Part shown: positions 16,203 through 23,286 of the stretch, one piece after another
Position numbering within the stretch: position 1 is the stretch's first letter
Layout: each line of letters begins with the position of its first letter
Assembly: GCA_031282245.1 (NCBI GenBank)
Contig: JAITEB010000030.1
Span: forward strand, 1-54,006
Origin: Oscillospiraceae bacterium
GTDB lineage: Bacteria; Bacillota; Clostridia; Oscillospirales; Ruminococcaceae
DNA length: 54,006 nt
Direction of reading: 5' to 3'
Made by a program: the position numbers and the translations under genes
The notes under the pieces: generated by a model
What the model saw: only the letters and a program-made list of their open reading frames with translations
The model's database searches: none
What the model was told of the DNA's origin: nothing

Positions 16203-16550
16203 TTAATTATTCAGGCGTATTTTTAGTTTGACGGGGCTGAAAAAAACGGCGTAAACAACTGTTTTTATAACGGCTGAAAAAACGAACAAAACGCCGGCCG
16301 AAACCCCAGCTCCGGCAAAAGCGACGGAAAACTGCAACAGAGTATTTTTAGCGGTCAAAAGGTTATCGCAGACCGAGCAGCAACCGCCCGAGCCGTTGCG
16401 GTCGTGATAGTGACGGGTATGAGATATAATATACACCGAAGAACAAAGAAACACCACAGCAATAACGGCGCACAAAAACAAAGCCGTCAGTTTTGCGGCG
16501 GACATCCTCCTGCGGAAACGAGGCTTTGCGCTTTCGTCAAAAAATCGCAT
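16203..16550 (-). CDS. Small membrane protein with His/Cys motif, zinc-operon associated
   Basis: 115 residues with two hydrophobic segments (about 19-42 and 70-97). Between them lies SHTRHYHDRNGSGGCCSVCDNL, a His- and Cys-rich loop (HxxHxH...CCxxC) expected to bind a metal. Comparable small proteins with an HxC..CxxC loop sit beside clostridial zinc transporters. It is the first gene of the znu transcription unit. Function is unknown; metal sensing or delivery is an inference. Confidence 0.65.
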   Translation of the reverse strand: MRFFDESAKPRFRRRMSAAKLTALFLCAVIAVVFLCSSVYIISHTRHYHDRNGSGGCCSVCDNLLTAKNTLLQFSVAFAGAGVSAGVLFVFSAVIKTVVYAVFFSPVKLKIRLNN

Positions 16551-16627
16551 GGCTGGCTTTCCCTCTTTTTTTATATTATAAGGGCAAATTAGCTCATATT
16601 TTCAGGCATGATATGAAACACAATGCC

Positions 16628-16656
16628 AGTTTAACACGCATATTAACAAAAGTCAA
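16628..16656 (-). promoter_or_regulatory. Promoter of the zinc operon
   Basis: Minus strand TTGACT (16651-16656), 17-nt spacer, TAAACT (16628-16633). Just downstream are TCATAT and ATATGA half-sites 11 nt apart, a possible repressor site. I see no exact Zur box. The stretch 16551-16866 holds only this promoter and the hpf terminator; no gene is seen there. Confidence 0.65.
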
Positions 16657-16803
16657 GCTAAAATATTATCATAATTAAAAAATAAAGCGCTCCTGGTCAA
16701 GCGGGCATAATAAAAATTAAAAAAAGCTTAGAGATACGTGTGCTTGAAAGGGTGTACGGATTCGCCGGCGCCGCCGAAAGCAAAGCCCTGAACTTCATAT
16801 GGC

Positions 16804-16829
16804 AAAAATTAAAAGCCCCGGCGGGGGCT
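16804..16829 (-). terminator. Terminator of hpf
   Basis: AGCCCC (16814-16819) pairs with GGGGCT (16824-16829); on the minus strand TTTTAATTTTT follows. It lies 38 nt past the hpf stop. Confidence 0.75.
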
Positions 16830-16866
16830 GCGCAAAAAAAACGCCAGGGCTGTAAAGCGCCGGAAT

Positions 16867-17406
16867 CTATAAAACTTCAGGTTCAAGCAGGCCGTAATCG
16901 CCGTCTTTTCTTTTATAGACAACGCTGGTTTCGTTTGTTCCGCTGTTTTTGAAAATAAAGAACTCGTGCTCCAGCATGTTCATCTGCAAAATGGCCTCGT
17001 CAATCGTCATGGGCTTTACGGAGAAAGTCTTGCTTTTTACGATTTTGTATTCCTCCTCATCCCCCACTGTTTCAATTTCGGAGGAAAGGTCGTCCGGTTG
17101 GGGAACAAAAGCGTCTTTGCGCAGTTTTTTCGCAAGCTTTGTCTTGTTTTTGGAAATTTGCCTGAAAATCGCGTTTGTCGCGCCTTCCAGCGCGTTATAT
17201 TCGTCAAAGGCTGTGTTTTCCGAACGATAGAACATGCCGCCCGAACTAATAGTAATTTCGACCGTAAAACGGTCGCGCTCCCTCGTCACAGTTGCAAAAG
17301 CGCTGGCGGAATCAAAAAAGCGGTCAAACTTGTTCAGCTTTTTTTGTGCTCTTTCTTTAAATCTGGCGTCAAGTTCGGTTTTTCGAGCGCTGAATGTAAG
17401 GTTCAT
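16867..17406 (-). CDS. hpf: Ribosome hibernation promoting factor, long form
   Basis: 179 residues. The N-terminal S30AE/HPF domain (about 1-95) includes VTRERDRFTVEITISSGGMFYRSE. After an acidic linker comes the C-terminal dimerisation domain (IVKSKTFSVKPMTIDEAILQMNMLEHEFFIFKNS...VVYKRKDGDYGLLEP). Long HPF binds the 30S decoding region and joins two 70S ribosomes into inactive 100S dimers. GAGAGGGGC lies before the ATG. It is a single-gene unit with its own promoter and terminator. Confidence 0.97.
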   Translation of the reverse strand: MNLTFSARKTELDARFKERAQKKLNKFDRFFDSASAFATVTRERDRFTVEITISSGGMFYRSENTAFDEYNALEGATNAIFRQISKNKTKLAKKLRKDAFVPQPDDLSSEIETVGDEEEYKIVKSKTFSVKPMTIDEAILQMNMLEHEFFIFKNSGTNETSVVYKRKDGDYGLLEPEVL

Positions 17407-17438
17407 TTTTAAAAGCCCCTCTCGATGAGTGTTTTCTT

Positions 17439-17467
17439 ATAATATAGATTTTGTATAACTTATACAA
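17439..17467 (-). promoter_or_regulatory. hpf promoter with 17-bp palindrome over the -35
   Basis: Minus strand TTGTAT (17462-17467), 17-nt spacer, TATTAT (17439-17444). The palindrome TTGTATAACTTATACAA (17451-17467) has 8-bp perfect arms and covers the -35 and part of the spacer, so it could be an operator. Confidence 0.7.
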
Positions 17468-17604
17468 ATATGGGCGCGAACGCCTGTACACTTCTTTTAT
17501 ATTATATCACGAAAATCCGCGTTTGTAAACTGAGAGCTGTTTTTTGAAAATATTATAACAGTTTGCTAATATTGCGGCAATAAATTTTATAAGGCGCCGC
17601 CCGC

Positions 17605-17633
17605 TTGCAAAATCCTTTGCAATATGCTAAAAT
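17605..17633 (+). promoter_or_regulatory. trpS promoter
   Basis: TTGCAA (17605-17610), 17-nt spacer, TAAAAT (17628-17633). The leader is only about 40 nt, too short for a T-box riboswitch. Confidence 0.75.
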
Positions 17634-17676
17634 ACTTTTGTCTATACACGCGTATTTACAGAAGGGCGGTTTTATT

Positions 17677-18678
17677 ATGGACGGCGAAAGCGAAAGGAAA
17701 ATTATTCTGAGCGGCATTCAGCCGACCAGTACTTTCACGCTGGGCAATTATATAGGCGCAATGAAAAACTGGAAAAAACTTCAGGACGAAAACGACTGCT
17801 ATTATTTTCTGGCGGATTTGCACACTCTGACAATACGTCTTGAGCCGAAAGAACTCCGCGCAAAGACGGCGGAGAATTTCGCCCTGCTGATCGCTTGCGG
17901 CCTTGCTCCCGAAAAAAGCCTTATTTTTATTCAAAGCCAGGTTCCCACGCACGCAGAAGCCGGATGGATTTTGCAGTGCTACACGCAGTTCGGCGAACTT
18001 TCCCGAATGACCCAGTTCAAGGACAAAAGCAAACAACATCCGGAAAATATCAACGCGGGGCTTTTTGCCTACCCTTCGCTTATGGCGGCGGATATACTGC
18101 TCTATCAGGCCGACTATGTTCCCACTGGCGAGGATCAGAAACAGCACATAGAGATTGCCAGGGATATTGCCCAGCGCTTCAACGGGCTTTACGGCGAGGT
18201 CTTCAAAATCCCCGCGCCGTATATCAGCAAGCAGGGCGCGCGGATTATGTCGCTTGCCGACCCGGCCCGGAAAATGAGCAAGTCGGACCTCCACCCCAGA
18301 GGACCGGTGCTGCTTCTGGACAAACCGGAAATTATTATGCGCAAGTTCAAAAGCGCAAAGACCGATTCCGGGACAGAAGTCGTCTATGGCGAGGGCAAAG
18401 ATGGCATTAACAATCTGATGACGATTTATTCCTGCGTTACAAACCGTTCTTTTGAAGAAATTGAGCGGGAATTCTCCGGTCAGGGCTACGGCGCATTCAA
18501 AAAGGCTGTCGGCGAAGCGGTTATTGAGGAGCTTCGACCTATTCGCGAAGAGCACGAACGCCTGATGAAAGACAAAATCTATCTTGAATCCTGTTTCCGC
18601 CAGGGCGCGGAAAAGGCCTTCGCTATTTCCCGGCGGACGCTGACCAAAATGAAGAAAAAACTGGGCTTGCTTATGTAA
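17677..18678 (+). CDS. trpS: Tryptophan--tRNA ligase
   Basis: 333 residues, class I synthetase. The HIGH-type motif is PTSTFTLGNYIGA and the KMSKS loop KMSKSD is intact. YPSLMAADILLYQADYVPTGEDQKQHIEIARDIA is the Trp/ATP-binding core. It charges tRNA-Trp. The ATG at 17677 has AGAAGGGCGG upstream; an earlier in-frame start at 17605 lies on the promoter and is rejected. Confidence 0.98.
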   Translation: MDGESERKIILSGIQPTSTFTLGNYIGAMKNWKKLQDENDCYYFLADLHTLTIRLEPKELRAKTAENFALLIACGLAPEKSLIFIQSQVPTHAEAGWILQCYTQFGELSRMTQFKDKSKQHPENINAGLFAYPSLMAADILLYQADYVPTGEDQKQHIEIARDIAQRFNGLYGEVFKIPAPYISKQGARIMSLADPARKMSKSDLHPRGPVLLLDKPEIIMRKFKSAKTDSGTEVVYGEGKDGINNLMTIYSCVTNRSFEEIEREFSGQGYGAFKKAVGEAVIEELRPIREEHERLMKDKIYLESCFRQGAEKAFAISRRTLTKMKKKLGLLM

Positions 18679-18704
18679 TTGGAGCCGGTTCCGGAATATT
18701 AATC

Positions 18705-18740
18705 ACAGAGGCAGTCTCAAATGGCTGTCTCTGTTTTTTT
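18705..18740 (+). terminator. Terminator of trpS
   Basis: ACAGAG-GCAG and CTG-T-CTCTGT form the stem, followed by seven T. Confidence 0.85.
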
Positions 18741-18866
18741 ATATAAAAAATTAATTTTAATAATACTAGTAATTTAGCGATTTTTTAATACTTGCAGCTC
18801 AAAATTATTATTAATTTTAGTTTATAAAAATTTAATAAATAACTGAAATAAACAGATTTTATGCGC

Positions 18867-18895
18867 TTGACTTTTTATAATAGTTGGATTATGAT
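18867..18895 (+). promoter_or_regulatory. Promoter of the large surface-protein gene
   Basis: TTGACT (18867-18872), 17-nt spacer, TATGAT (18890-18895). The AT-rich intergenic region 18741-19075 holds no gene; the leader of about 175 nt shows a C-tract (TTTTTACCCCCCCCC near 19030) that could be phase-variable but is outside the coding region. Confidence 0.7.
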
Positions 18896-19075
18896 TGTTG
18901 TGCAGCTGCGATGTTTCAGTTTGGCAGACTATATACATATCTTCATATATAATAAATATACGCTTATTATCGCCAGACAAATTTAAATACAGCAATTAAA
19001 AGGAGGCAGAAGAAAACACCCGACTTGCTTTTTTTACCCCCCCCCTCAAATTTTGAAAGGAGATATGAAAAAAAC

Positions 19076-21379
19076 ATGAAAAAAAAAGCTTTTGTTATCC
19101 TTGCTCTTGTTCTTATGCTAAGTGTGGGCCTTATCGGCGCCGCCGCCGCTACGGAGCTTGCAGAAGCGGCCGCTGACGGCGCAAGCCTGGCATTATTTAC
19201 AACTTATGACGTGGGAAACGGCCCGTTTATTATCCAGGCGGGGAGCGGCGACTATAGGCTGACCGGCAGCTATACCGGAACAGGCGTTGGAAATATTATC
19301 ACTGTAGCCAGCGGCTACACGGGGACTGTAATTCTTGACAATGCTGACATCCGGACGGAGGACGACGCGGCGCCCTTTATTCTTGCCTATGGCGGGGCGG
19401 ACAACGGCGATCCCGCCACAAAAGTCGAACTGGTTCTGGTGGGCGAAAATAGTCTTTATTCCGGCACGGCGCTTGGCCGGTGGGATCAGCTCGGCTATGC
19501 CGCGCTGGACGTTACGGCCGGGACGCAGGTGACAATCAGCGGTTCAGGAACGCTTAACGCTATTACACATATGGGAGTTATTTCCTCCAGCAGTTACAGC
19601 GATTATGGATATAGCGGCGCGGCCGGAATCGGCGCGGGCTACAACGGCGGGCCAAATCCCCGTTCGACGGAACAGTTCGGCGGAAATGTCATTATAAAAA
19701 GCGGTATAATCAACGCGCAGGGCGGCGACCATGGCGCGGGCATCGGCGGCGGTTGGAGCGCAAACTCGACCAATGTGATTATTCTTGGAGGAACTGTTAA
19801 AGCCGTTGGCGGAATACACGCCGCCGGAATAGGCAAAGGCTGCGGACCCGCCACCGGCTCCCTGCTGATACTTCCCCCGGCCAATATAGTTGATTCAAGC
19901 GGCGGCTTTTTCGGCGCCGTTGGCGAAATGCAGGAGGTTTTCTACTGGGGCGATCCCGCTTTGCCCGCAATTGACCTGACTACAAGCGATCTCCTTGTGG
20001 ATGCGAATATATACGCGGACTTTGGGAATTATCCGGTTATTGCAGAGCTTCTCCAGCTTGCGGGAGTTGACCCCGGGAAATATTTGCTGGGCAAAACTGA
20101 CGGCGACGGCGTTTTCAGCACTACGACTGTTTCAGTAAGTCCCATAGTATTCTTTACTGACGCTGTAAATTCAAGCGGACAGACTTATTTTCCCTTCGTA
20201 GTGGAGAAAATTAACGCTCCTGAAAGCTTTGTACTGCAAGTAGACCCGGATTCAGGCACGGGTTCAAGCTCTTCTGAAACTTCTTCCGAAGCGGAAAGCT
20301 CCGAAGACACAAGTTCGGCGGATTCCTCAAGTGAAGACGACGCTTCGTCGGAGGACAATTCGTCTTTAGAAGAAACAAGCGACGCGCCTCCCGAATCCAG
20401 CGAGGACACCTCTGGCCAGGGTTCTTCTTCAAGTGAGGACGGCGCTTCGTCGGAGGACAATTCGTCTTCAGAAGAAACAAGCGACGCGCCTCCCGAGTCC
20501 AGTGAGGACACCTCCGGCGGCGGTCACTATGAGGGCGACGTTTATATCCCCGGCGGATTTGAATATGTTGAAGGCAGCTTGAACAACGGCCTTGTGATAC
20601 AGGACGAGACCGGCAACCAGTTTGTATGGATTCCCGTCACTGAACAGGATATTGTCAGTCTGATAAAAGAAGACGTAAAAGTAATCGAGAGCGATAGCAA
20701 GCTCACAAACCTGGTCACGGCAGGTTCAGGCGCCGATACCCCCGAAGGTTTCCTGAGAGAACTTAAAGCGGAGCGCGACGAACTTGTGGCAAGCCTGAAA
20801 AAATACGGCGGGTTCTATATTGGGCGTTATGAGACGGGCGACCTCAACAAGGCTGTGCCTGTAGTCAAGAAAGACAACAACTATATTTCGCTGGTTTCAT
20901 GGTACGCTTCTTACAACAAGAGCCATGCCATCTACGCGCAGAATCCGTTCGTTGGCAGCGGCCTTCTCTGGGCTTCGCAGTGGGACGCTATGGTAAACTG
21001 GCTTGAATCCACCATACCGGAGAACGCGAATTATGGCACAGTCGGCGTCGGCCGGGGCAACTTCCAGAGCGAAGCATTTGAATATATCAAAAATGGCGTG
21101 ACGCAGGTCAAAAAAGCCGGGGGAGTTGCAAAAATCCCCACCGGAAGCTATGACAGCGCGGTTCTCAATAATATTTATGATATTTCGGGGAACGTTTGGG
21201 AGTGGACAATGGAAGCCAGAGGCGCAAACTTCCGCATCAACCGCGGCGGAGGATATAACACAAACGCGCTGAACATTGCCGCAGGCTCTAAAAGCGCCTT
21301 TGTCGCCGACAATTCACAGCCGGATAATATCGGCTTCAGAATCCAGATATATATCAAAGACGGCATAGTCGTCGGATAA
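19076..21379 (+). CDS. Secreted beta-helix / acidic-linker / C-type-lectin-fold (FGE-like) protein
   Basis: 767 residues from ATG at 19076, with AAAGGAG upstream; the earlier ATG 12 nt upstream is out of frame. A Sec signal peptide (1 to about 25) leads to a Gly-rich right-handed-helix region (about 30-300) with GAAGIGAG, GAGIGGG and AAGIGKG rungs, like carbohydrate-binding-domain proteins of Clostridia. Residues about 391-482 form a Ser/Glu/Asp linker containing a 34-residue duplication. The C-terminal domain (about 490-765) has FVWIPV, GGFYIGRYETGD, NNIYDISGNVWEWT, NRGGGYN and NIGFRIQIYI, the sulfatase-modifying-factor/FGE fold. It has no Cys, so formylglycine formation is excluded; ligand binding is more likely. 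No sortase or lipoprotein signal is seen. Confidence 0.8.
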   Translation: MKKKAFVILALVLMLSVGLIGAAAATELAEAAADGASLALFTTYDVGNGPFIIQAGSGDYRLTGSYTGTGVGNIITVASGYTGTVILDNADIRTEDDAAPFILAYGGADNGDPATKVELVLVGENSLYSGTALGRWDQLGYAALDVTAGTQVTISGSGTLNAITHMGVISSSSYSDYGYSGAAGIGAGYNGGPNPRSTEQFGGNVIIKSGIINAQGGDHGAGIGGGWSANSTNVIILGGTVKAVGGIHAAGIGKGCGPATGSLLILPPANIVDSSGGFFGAVGEMQEVFYWGDPALPAIDLTTSDLLVDANIYADFGNYPVIAELLQLAGVDPGKYLLGKTDGDGVFSTTTVSVSPIVFFTDAVNSSGQTYFPFVVEKINAPESFVLQVDPDSGTGSSSSETSSEAESSEDTSSADSSSEDDASSEDNSSLEETSDAPPESSEDTSGQGSSSSEDGASSEDNSSSEETSDAPPESSEDTSGGGHYEGDVYIPGGFEYVEGSLNNGLVIQDETGNQFVWIPVTEQDIVSLIKEDVKVIESDSKLTNLVTAGSGADTPEGFLRELKAERDELVASLKKYGGFYIGRYETGDLNKAVPVVKKDNNYISLVSWYASYNKSHAIYAQNPFVGSGLLWASQWDAMVNWLESTIPENANYGTVGVGRGNFQSEAFEYIKNGVTQVKKAGGVAKIPTGSYDSAVLNNIYDISGNVWEWTMEARGANFRINRGGGYNTNALNIAAGSKSAFVADNSQPDNIGFRIQIYIKDGIVVG
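20324..20527 (+). repeat. 102-bp tandem duplication in the acidic linker
   Basis: Two adjacent 102-bp units (20324-20425, 20426-20527) encode near-identical 34-residue segments beginning SSSEDDASSEDNSS and SSSEDGASSEDNSS. The frame is kept, so copy number can change linker length. Confidence 0.85.
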
Positions 21380-21392
21380 TTTTTAATTTGCC

Positions 21393-21434
21393 GAAAAAAA
21401 AGCGCTTCCTGAAAATATTTTTCGGGAAGCGCTT
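21393..21434 (-). terminator. Terminator of the carboxypeptidase-like gene
   Basis: AAGCGCTTCC (21400-21409) pairs with GGAAGCGCTT (21425-21434), extended inward by TGAAAA/TTTTCG. Eight T follow on the minus strand. It lies between convergent genes but lacks a plus-strand T-run. Confidence 0.85.
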
Positions 21435-21444
21435 CAGGTTCAGG

Positions 21445-22983
21445 CTATTTTAGTCTGGATTTATCAGCCGCCGCGCGGGAACGCCGCCGCCGGGCTTCCC
21501 GCCTTTTTCTGGCTTTTTGCAGGTTGAAAAAACGTATAACGACCATAACGCAGAAGGCCAGAATCAGCAGCGCAAGGCCGACCAGCAGCGCCTGTTTCAG
21601 CGCCGCGAAAAATTTGCTTTCGCTGGAATTTTCCAGGGCGACCAGATTGACCGTTGTGGGGGCTTTTTCATCGCCTGGTATAATAATTTTGGCGCTTCCG
21701 ACGATATCGCCTTTTTTCACTTCCTGTGAGAGACTGCTTTTGCTTTGGCACAGCAGTTTGACTGAGTTTGTATCCGTCCCGCCGGGTACCAGGCTCTTTG
21801 CGCTTACGTCAAGGCCGGCGCGGATTTCTTTTTTACTTGCGGAGCCGGAAAAGGGAATGGCTTTAACTATGCCGGAGTCTTCGGGATATTTCTCTATCGA
21901 AATAGTGTCAAACGCCCAGTCGAAAAGCGTTTTTGCCTCGGCAAAAACAGAAGGCGCGGAGTCCGTCGGCGCCGGGGACAGGGGAAGACTGCTGGAAACG
22001 GGAGCGGAACTTGCCGCGAATGCCGCCGGGGCGCCCTCGTCCTCCTGAGAAATTGCCTCGGAGCTGCTTTCCGCGTCCTCGCCGCTTGCCGGGGTTTCTT
22101 TCTCCGCGTTTGGATCATATATATTCTGCGGCGGAATTTCCGAAGAAGAATATGGAGCGCTCAAAAGAACCAGAATATAGCTGGGTCCGCCTTCCTCCTT
22201 CTGGGCAAAAGTGACCAGGCAGTCGCCCGCCACAGAGTCGCTGATAAATTTTATCCCTTTGGCGTAGTCGTATTTGTATTCGCCGGAAGCCGCGTCAATC
22301 AGGGCGTTTTTGTTTGTGACTTTATAAGAGAACTGCTGCTCACGGGCGGCTATCGTGTAGTTGACTTTGTTTGACATGTCAAACAGAACCTGACGGTTTT
22401 CGTAAATATACCTGGCAAGCAGATATGTATCATAAGCGGTAGTATTGGAACGTATGGTTTCGTTGCAGAGACCGCTTGCCGTGGTATACTGTGTGTTGGT
22501 CATGCCCAGATCTCCGGCCTTTTTGTTCATTTTGGCGACAAAAGCTTTGGGATCGCCGCTGGAGTCCCCAAAGCTCTGCGCAAGAACGTTTGCCGCGTCG
22601 TACGCGCTGCCGAGAACCATGGCGTTTAAAAGCTCATCAACTGTGTAGCGTTCTTTGTTCTCTATGTTCACATTCGGCAGCGCTCTTCCGGCAATGCCGT
22701 TGAAAGTGAACTGGTTGGACTCCGCCATTGTCTGCGCGGGATTGAGACATTCGTCGGTGACGACCAGCGCCGCCATAAGCTGTGCAAGAGCGCCGGTCAG
22801 GCAGTATTTACCGGAATTTTTTTCGTATATGACCTGATTGGTTTCCAGATTAACCAGACACACCGCAGTACTTTTCAAGCCGTCGGGCGAATCCGCCCTG
22901 TACAGTTCCTCCTTTTGGGAACAGGAGCCGAGAGGGAGAATGAAAACCAGAACGCATAAAAAAACAAGGGCTGCTTTTTTCAT
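21445..22983 (-). CDS. D-alanyl-D-alanine carboxypeptidase (DacF-like) homologue lacking all catalytic motifs
   Basis: 512 residues from ATG at 22983. A lipoprotein-type signal (PLGSCS) is followed by a peptidase S11-like domain (about 35-300), a Ser/Glu/Pro-rich linker, a PBP5_C-like beta domain (about 365-450), then one membrane helix (about 465-490) and a very basic tail (KARKRREARRRRSR). The SxxK motif is replaced by ALAQ (GALAQLMAALVV), SxN reads SAY (SAYDAAN) and KTG reads KFI (GIKFISDSVAG). It should therefore not cleave D-Ala-D-Ala. A binding, scaffold or sensor role is an inference. The gene is intact, so selection appears to keep it. Confidence 0.85.
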   Translation of the reverse strand: MKKAALVFLCVLVFILPLGSCSQKEELYRADSPDGLKSTAVCLVNLETNQVIYEKNSGKYCLTGALAQLMAALVVTDECLNPAQTMAESNQFTFNGIAGRALPNVNIENKERYTVDELLNAMVLGSAYDAANVLAQSFGDSSGDPKAFVAKMNKKAGDLGMTNTQYTTASGLCNETIRSNTTAYDTYLLARYIYENRQVLFDMSNKVNYTIAAREQQFSYKVTNKNALIDAASGEYKYDYAKGIKFISDSVAGDCLVTFAQKEEGGPSYILVLLSAPYSSSEIPPQNIYDPNAEKETPASGEDAESSSEAISQEDEGAPAAFAASSAPVSSSLPLSPAPTDSAPSVFAEAKTLFDWAFDTISIEKYPEDSGIVKAIPFSGSASKKEIRAGLDVSAKSLVPGGTDTNSVKLLCQSKSSLSQEVKKGDIVGSAKIIIPGDEKAPTTVNLVALENSSESKFFAALKQALLVGLALLILAFCVMVVIRFFNLQKARKRREARRRRSRAAADKSRLK

Positions 22984-23097
22984 TGATAAAAATATGCCTC
23001 CTATTTTTTCGGCAGAATTAAGCCTGAATATTTCGTGTGTTTTTATAGGGTTTGCATAGGTTTTTCCCTGCGCAAACCTGACTGTCTTGTATTTAAT

Positions 23098-23127
23098 ATA
23101 ATAACACAAAAACAGTCAGGATAACAA
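23098..23127 (-). promoter_or_regulatory. Possible promoter of the carboxypeptidase-like gene
   Basis: Minus strand TTGTTA (23122-23127), 18-nt spacer, TATTAT (23098-23103). Confidence 0.4.
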
Positions 23128-23233
23128 CAAATTTTAGAAAAAATAAATACGCGCTCACACTTTTTTGTTTTTAGTAAAACTGAATTTTTTATGAAAAAAC
23201 AGCCCGGAAACGGCGCGGATTTTCAGGTTTGCC

Positions 23234-23262
23234 TTGTAATTTCCTGTTCATATTGGTATAAT
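23234..23262 (+). promoter_or_regulatory. Promoter of the EpsG-like gene
   Basis: TTGTAA (23234-23239), 17-nt spacer, perfect TATAAT (23257-23262). The ATG follows 24 nt later with AGGAAAGGATTG between. Confidence 0.85.
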
Positions 23263-23286
23263 GCTACAGGAAAGGATTGATTACTA

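Noticed and set aside
17634-17676. T-box riboswitch before trpS
   Set aside because: The leader is about 40 nt and has no T-box or specifier loop.
19020-19045. Phase-variable C-tract within the surface-protein gene
   Set aside because: The C9 tract lies upstream of the supported ATG at 19076, so slippage would not shift the frame.
20560-21379. Active formylglycine-generating enzyme
   Set aside because: The domain has no Cys, so the catalytic pair is missing.
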